Made by a program: the position numbers and the translations under genes
In this document: in pieces, positions 12,826-13,493 of the stretch
How positions within the stretch are numbered: the stretch's first letter is position 1
Layout: each line of letters begins with the position of its first letter
Assembly: GCA_905373325.1 (NCBI GenBank)
Contig: CAJPTB010000013.1
Location: 1-13,493 of the forward strand
Origin: an uncultured Ancrocorticia sp.
Lineage (GTDB): Bacteria; Actinomycetota; Actinomycetes; Actinomycetales; Actinomycetaceae
Reading direction: 5' to 3'
DNA length: 13,493 bases
Notes under the pieces: generated by a model
What the model saw: the letters and a program-made list of their open reading frames with translations, nothing else
Told to the model about the DNA's origin: nothing
Database searches by the model: none

Positions 12826-13142
12826 GCAACAAACCCAACGACGACGACAAAGACATCGAGCAGATCGAGGCCAATCTCGCTGCGACCCGCGAATCGATGA
12901 CCGCCACGGTCAACGAGCTGGCCGCGCGGCTCAACCCCTCGACTCTGGCGGAGGACGCCAAGGAACAGGTCAAAGCCAAGGCCTCTCATGCCGCTGAGAC
13001 GGTCAAGGGGGTCGTGTCCGACGCCAAGCGGGGAGACCGGCGCGCCTTGGGGATCGTCGGCGGAACCGCGGCGGCAGCCGTCGGCCTCGTTGCCCTGAAG
13101 TTCGCGCGCCGTCGCCGTCGGCGGGCCAAGAAACGCGTTTGA
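12822..13142 (+). CDS. DUF3618 domain protein
   Basis: This 106-residue protein starts at a GTG that overlaps the previous stop (GTGA). The DUF3618 segment is DIEQIEANLAATRESMTATVNELAARLNPSTLAEDAKEQVKAK (11-53). An Ala/Val helix (about 78-93, IVGGTAAAAVGLVALK) that can span the membrane and a tail of Arg/Lys (FARRRRRRAKKRV) follow. The family is actinobacterial, has no known biochemical role, and usually lies right after a Holin-X gene, as here. The lack of its own Shine-Dalgarno points to translation coupled to the upstream gene. The two proteins probably form an envelope complex (inference). Confidence 0.9.
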   Translation: MSNKPNDDDKDIEQIEANLAATRESMTATVNELAARLNPSTLAEDAKEQVKAKASHAAETVKGVVSDAKRGDRRALGIVGGTAAAAVGLVALKFARRRRRRAKKRV

Positions 13143-13169
13143 GGGCAATCGCACGCGTTCGACGTGGCG

Positions 13170-13199
13170 CTGACGCACCTATGCGCGCTAAGCTATAGA
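13170..13199 (+). promoter_or_regulatory. Candidate promoter of the DUF3073 gene
   Basis: CTGACG (13170-13175), an 18-bp spacer and TATAGA (13194-13199). An overlapping TAAGCT (13189-13194) is the same hexamer as at the tRNA promoter, within the shared octamer CTAAGCTA. It lies about 70 bp before the ATG. Confidence 0.4.
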
Positions 13200-13270
13200 A
13201 CGCGAACGGATGAGTAAACCATTGGGGCGCCGTTGAGCTTGCCCCGCGATGAGACGAAGGGGGTCGAGCC

Positions 13271-13474
13271 ATGGGGCGCGGCCGTCAAAAGGCTAAGCAA
13301 CGCAAAGTAGCTAGAGATCTCAAGTATTTCACCCCGGATACCGATTATGAAGCCTTGGAGCGCGAGCTCAAAGCGTCTTCAAAGAGCGACGACGAGCGGG
13401 ACGACTACGACAAGTACGACGTCCCGCCCGCCACGGACGAGTGGGACGAAGACGACTGGAAGCCATCGCGCTGA
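13271..13474 (+). CDS. DUF3073 domain protein
   Basis: This 67-residue protein opens MGRGRQKAKQRKVARDLKYF with a basic head, continues TPDTDYEALERELK, and ends in a highly acidic Asp/Glu-rich tail closing with DDWKPSR. That basic-to-acidic layout is diagnostic of DUF3073, a small cytosolic protein found almost throughout actinobacteria with no known function. AAGGGGG (13257-13263) is seven bases before the ATG. It is complete, with its stop at 13472-13474, and has its own predicted promoter, so it is probably a single-gene unit. Confidence 0.95.
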   Translation: MGRGRQKAKQRKVARDLKYFTPDTDYEALERELKASSKSDDERDDYDKYDVPPATDEWDEDDWKPSR

Positions 13475-13493
13475 CGACGTCTGGCGAGGGGGG

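Overview
The window is GC-rich DNA from an actinobacterium. The evidence is the tRNA-Glu/Asp/Phe cluster without encoded CCA ends, a Holin-X/DUF3618 membrane pair, a DUF3073 protein, a PadR/HAAS-domain pair, TAnnnT-type -10 boxes and strong GC bias at third codon positions. The gene content fits an Actinomycetaceae-like host (Actinomyces, Schaalia and relatives). That family-level placement is an inference from gene style, not from a search.

Layout. 1-348 (minus) is the 5' part of a membrane protein, probably MscS-like, whose start lies in a 23-bp palindrome. 366-769 has no convincing gene but holds three copies of a short GC-rich repeat and a good tRNA promoter. 770-1050 carries tRNA-Glu(TTC), tRNA-Asp(GTC) and tRNA-Phe(GAA). 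1051-1471 is a structured non-coding gap. It ends in an AT-rich array of four ACRTGTAAA half-sites in front of a Fic-family AMPylase-type gene with a C-terminal winged helix (1472-2566), which looks self-regulated and leaderless. A VOC/glyoxalase-fold gene (2650-3028, minus) is broken by a one-base shift in a C5/G5 run.

3194-7580 is a two-gene phosphotransferase operon. The first gene fuses EIIA(Glc-type), HPr and Enzyme I. The second is a sugar permease (EIIB-EIIC) with an extra C-terminal EIIB-like domain that has lost its catalytic cysteine. Together they supply every phosphotransfer step from PEP to sugar. A strong terminator follows at 7608-7647. A spacer with short direct repeats leads to a PadR regulator and a HAAS-domain membrane protein (7926-9034), which overlap by one base.

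9155-11559 is a translationally coupled pair: a membrane-anchored phosphodiester glycosidase (NAGPA-like) and a bifunctional GT2/GtrA glycosyltransferase-flippase. It suggests trimming and building of a cell-surface glycan. tpx (thiol peroxidase, minus) converges on it with a 28-bp tail overlap. The right end holds the Holin-X and DUF3618 membrane proteins and DUF3073, all typical of actinobacterial core genomes.

No CRISPR array, transposase, integrase or phage module was seen. The most interesting items are the Fic operator/hairpin array, the cysteine-less second EIIB domain, the coupled glycosidase-GT2/GtrA pair, and the PadR-type dyad inside its own promoter spacer.
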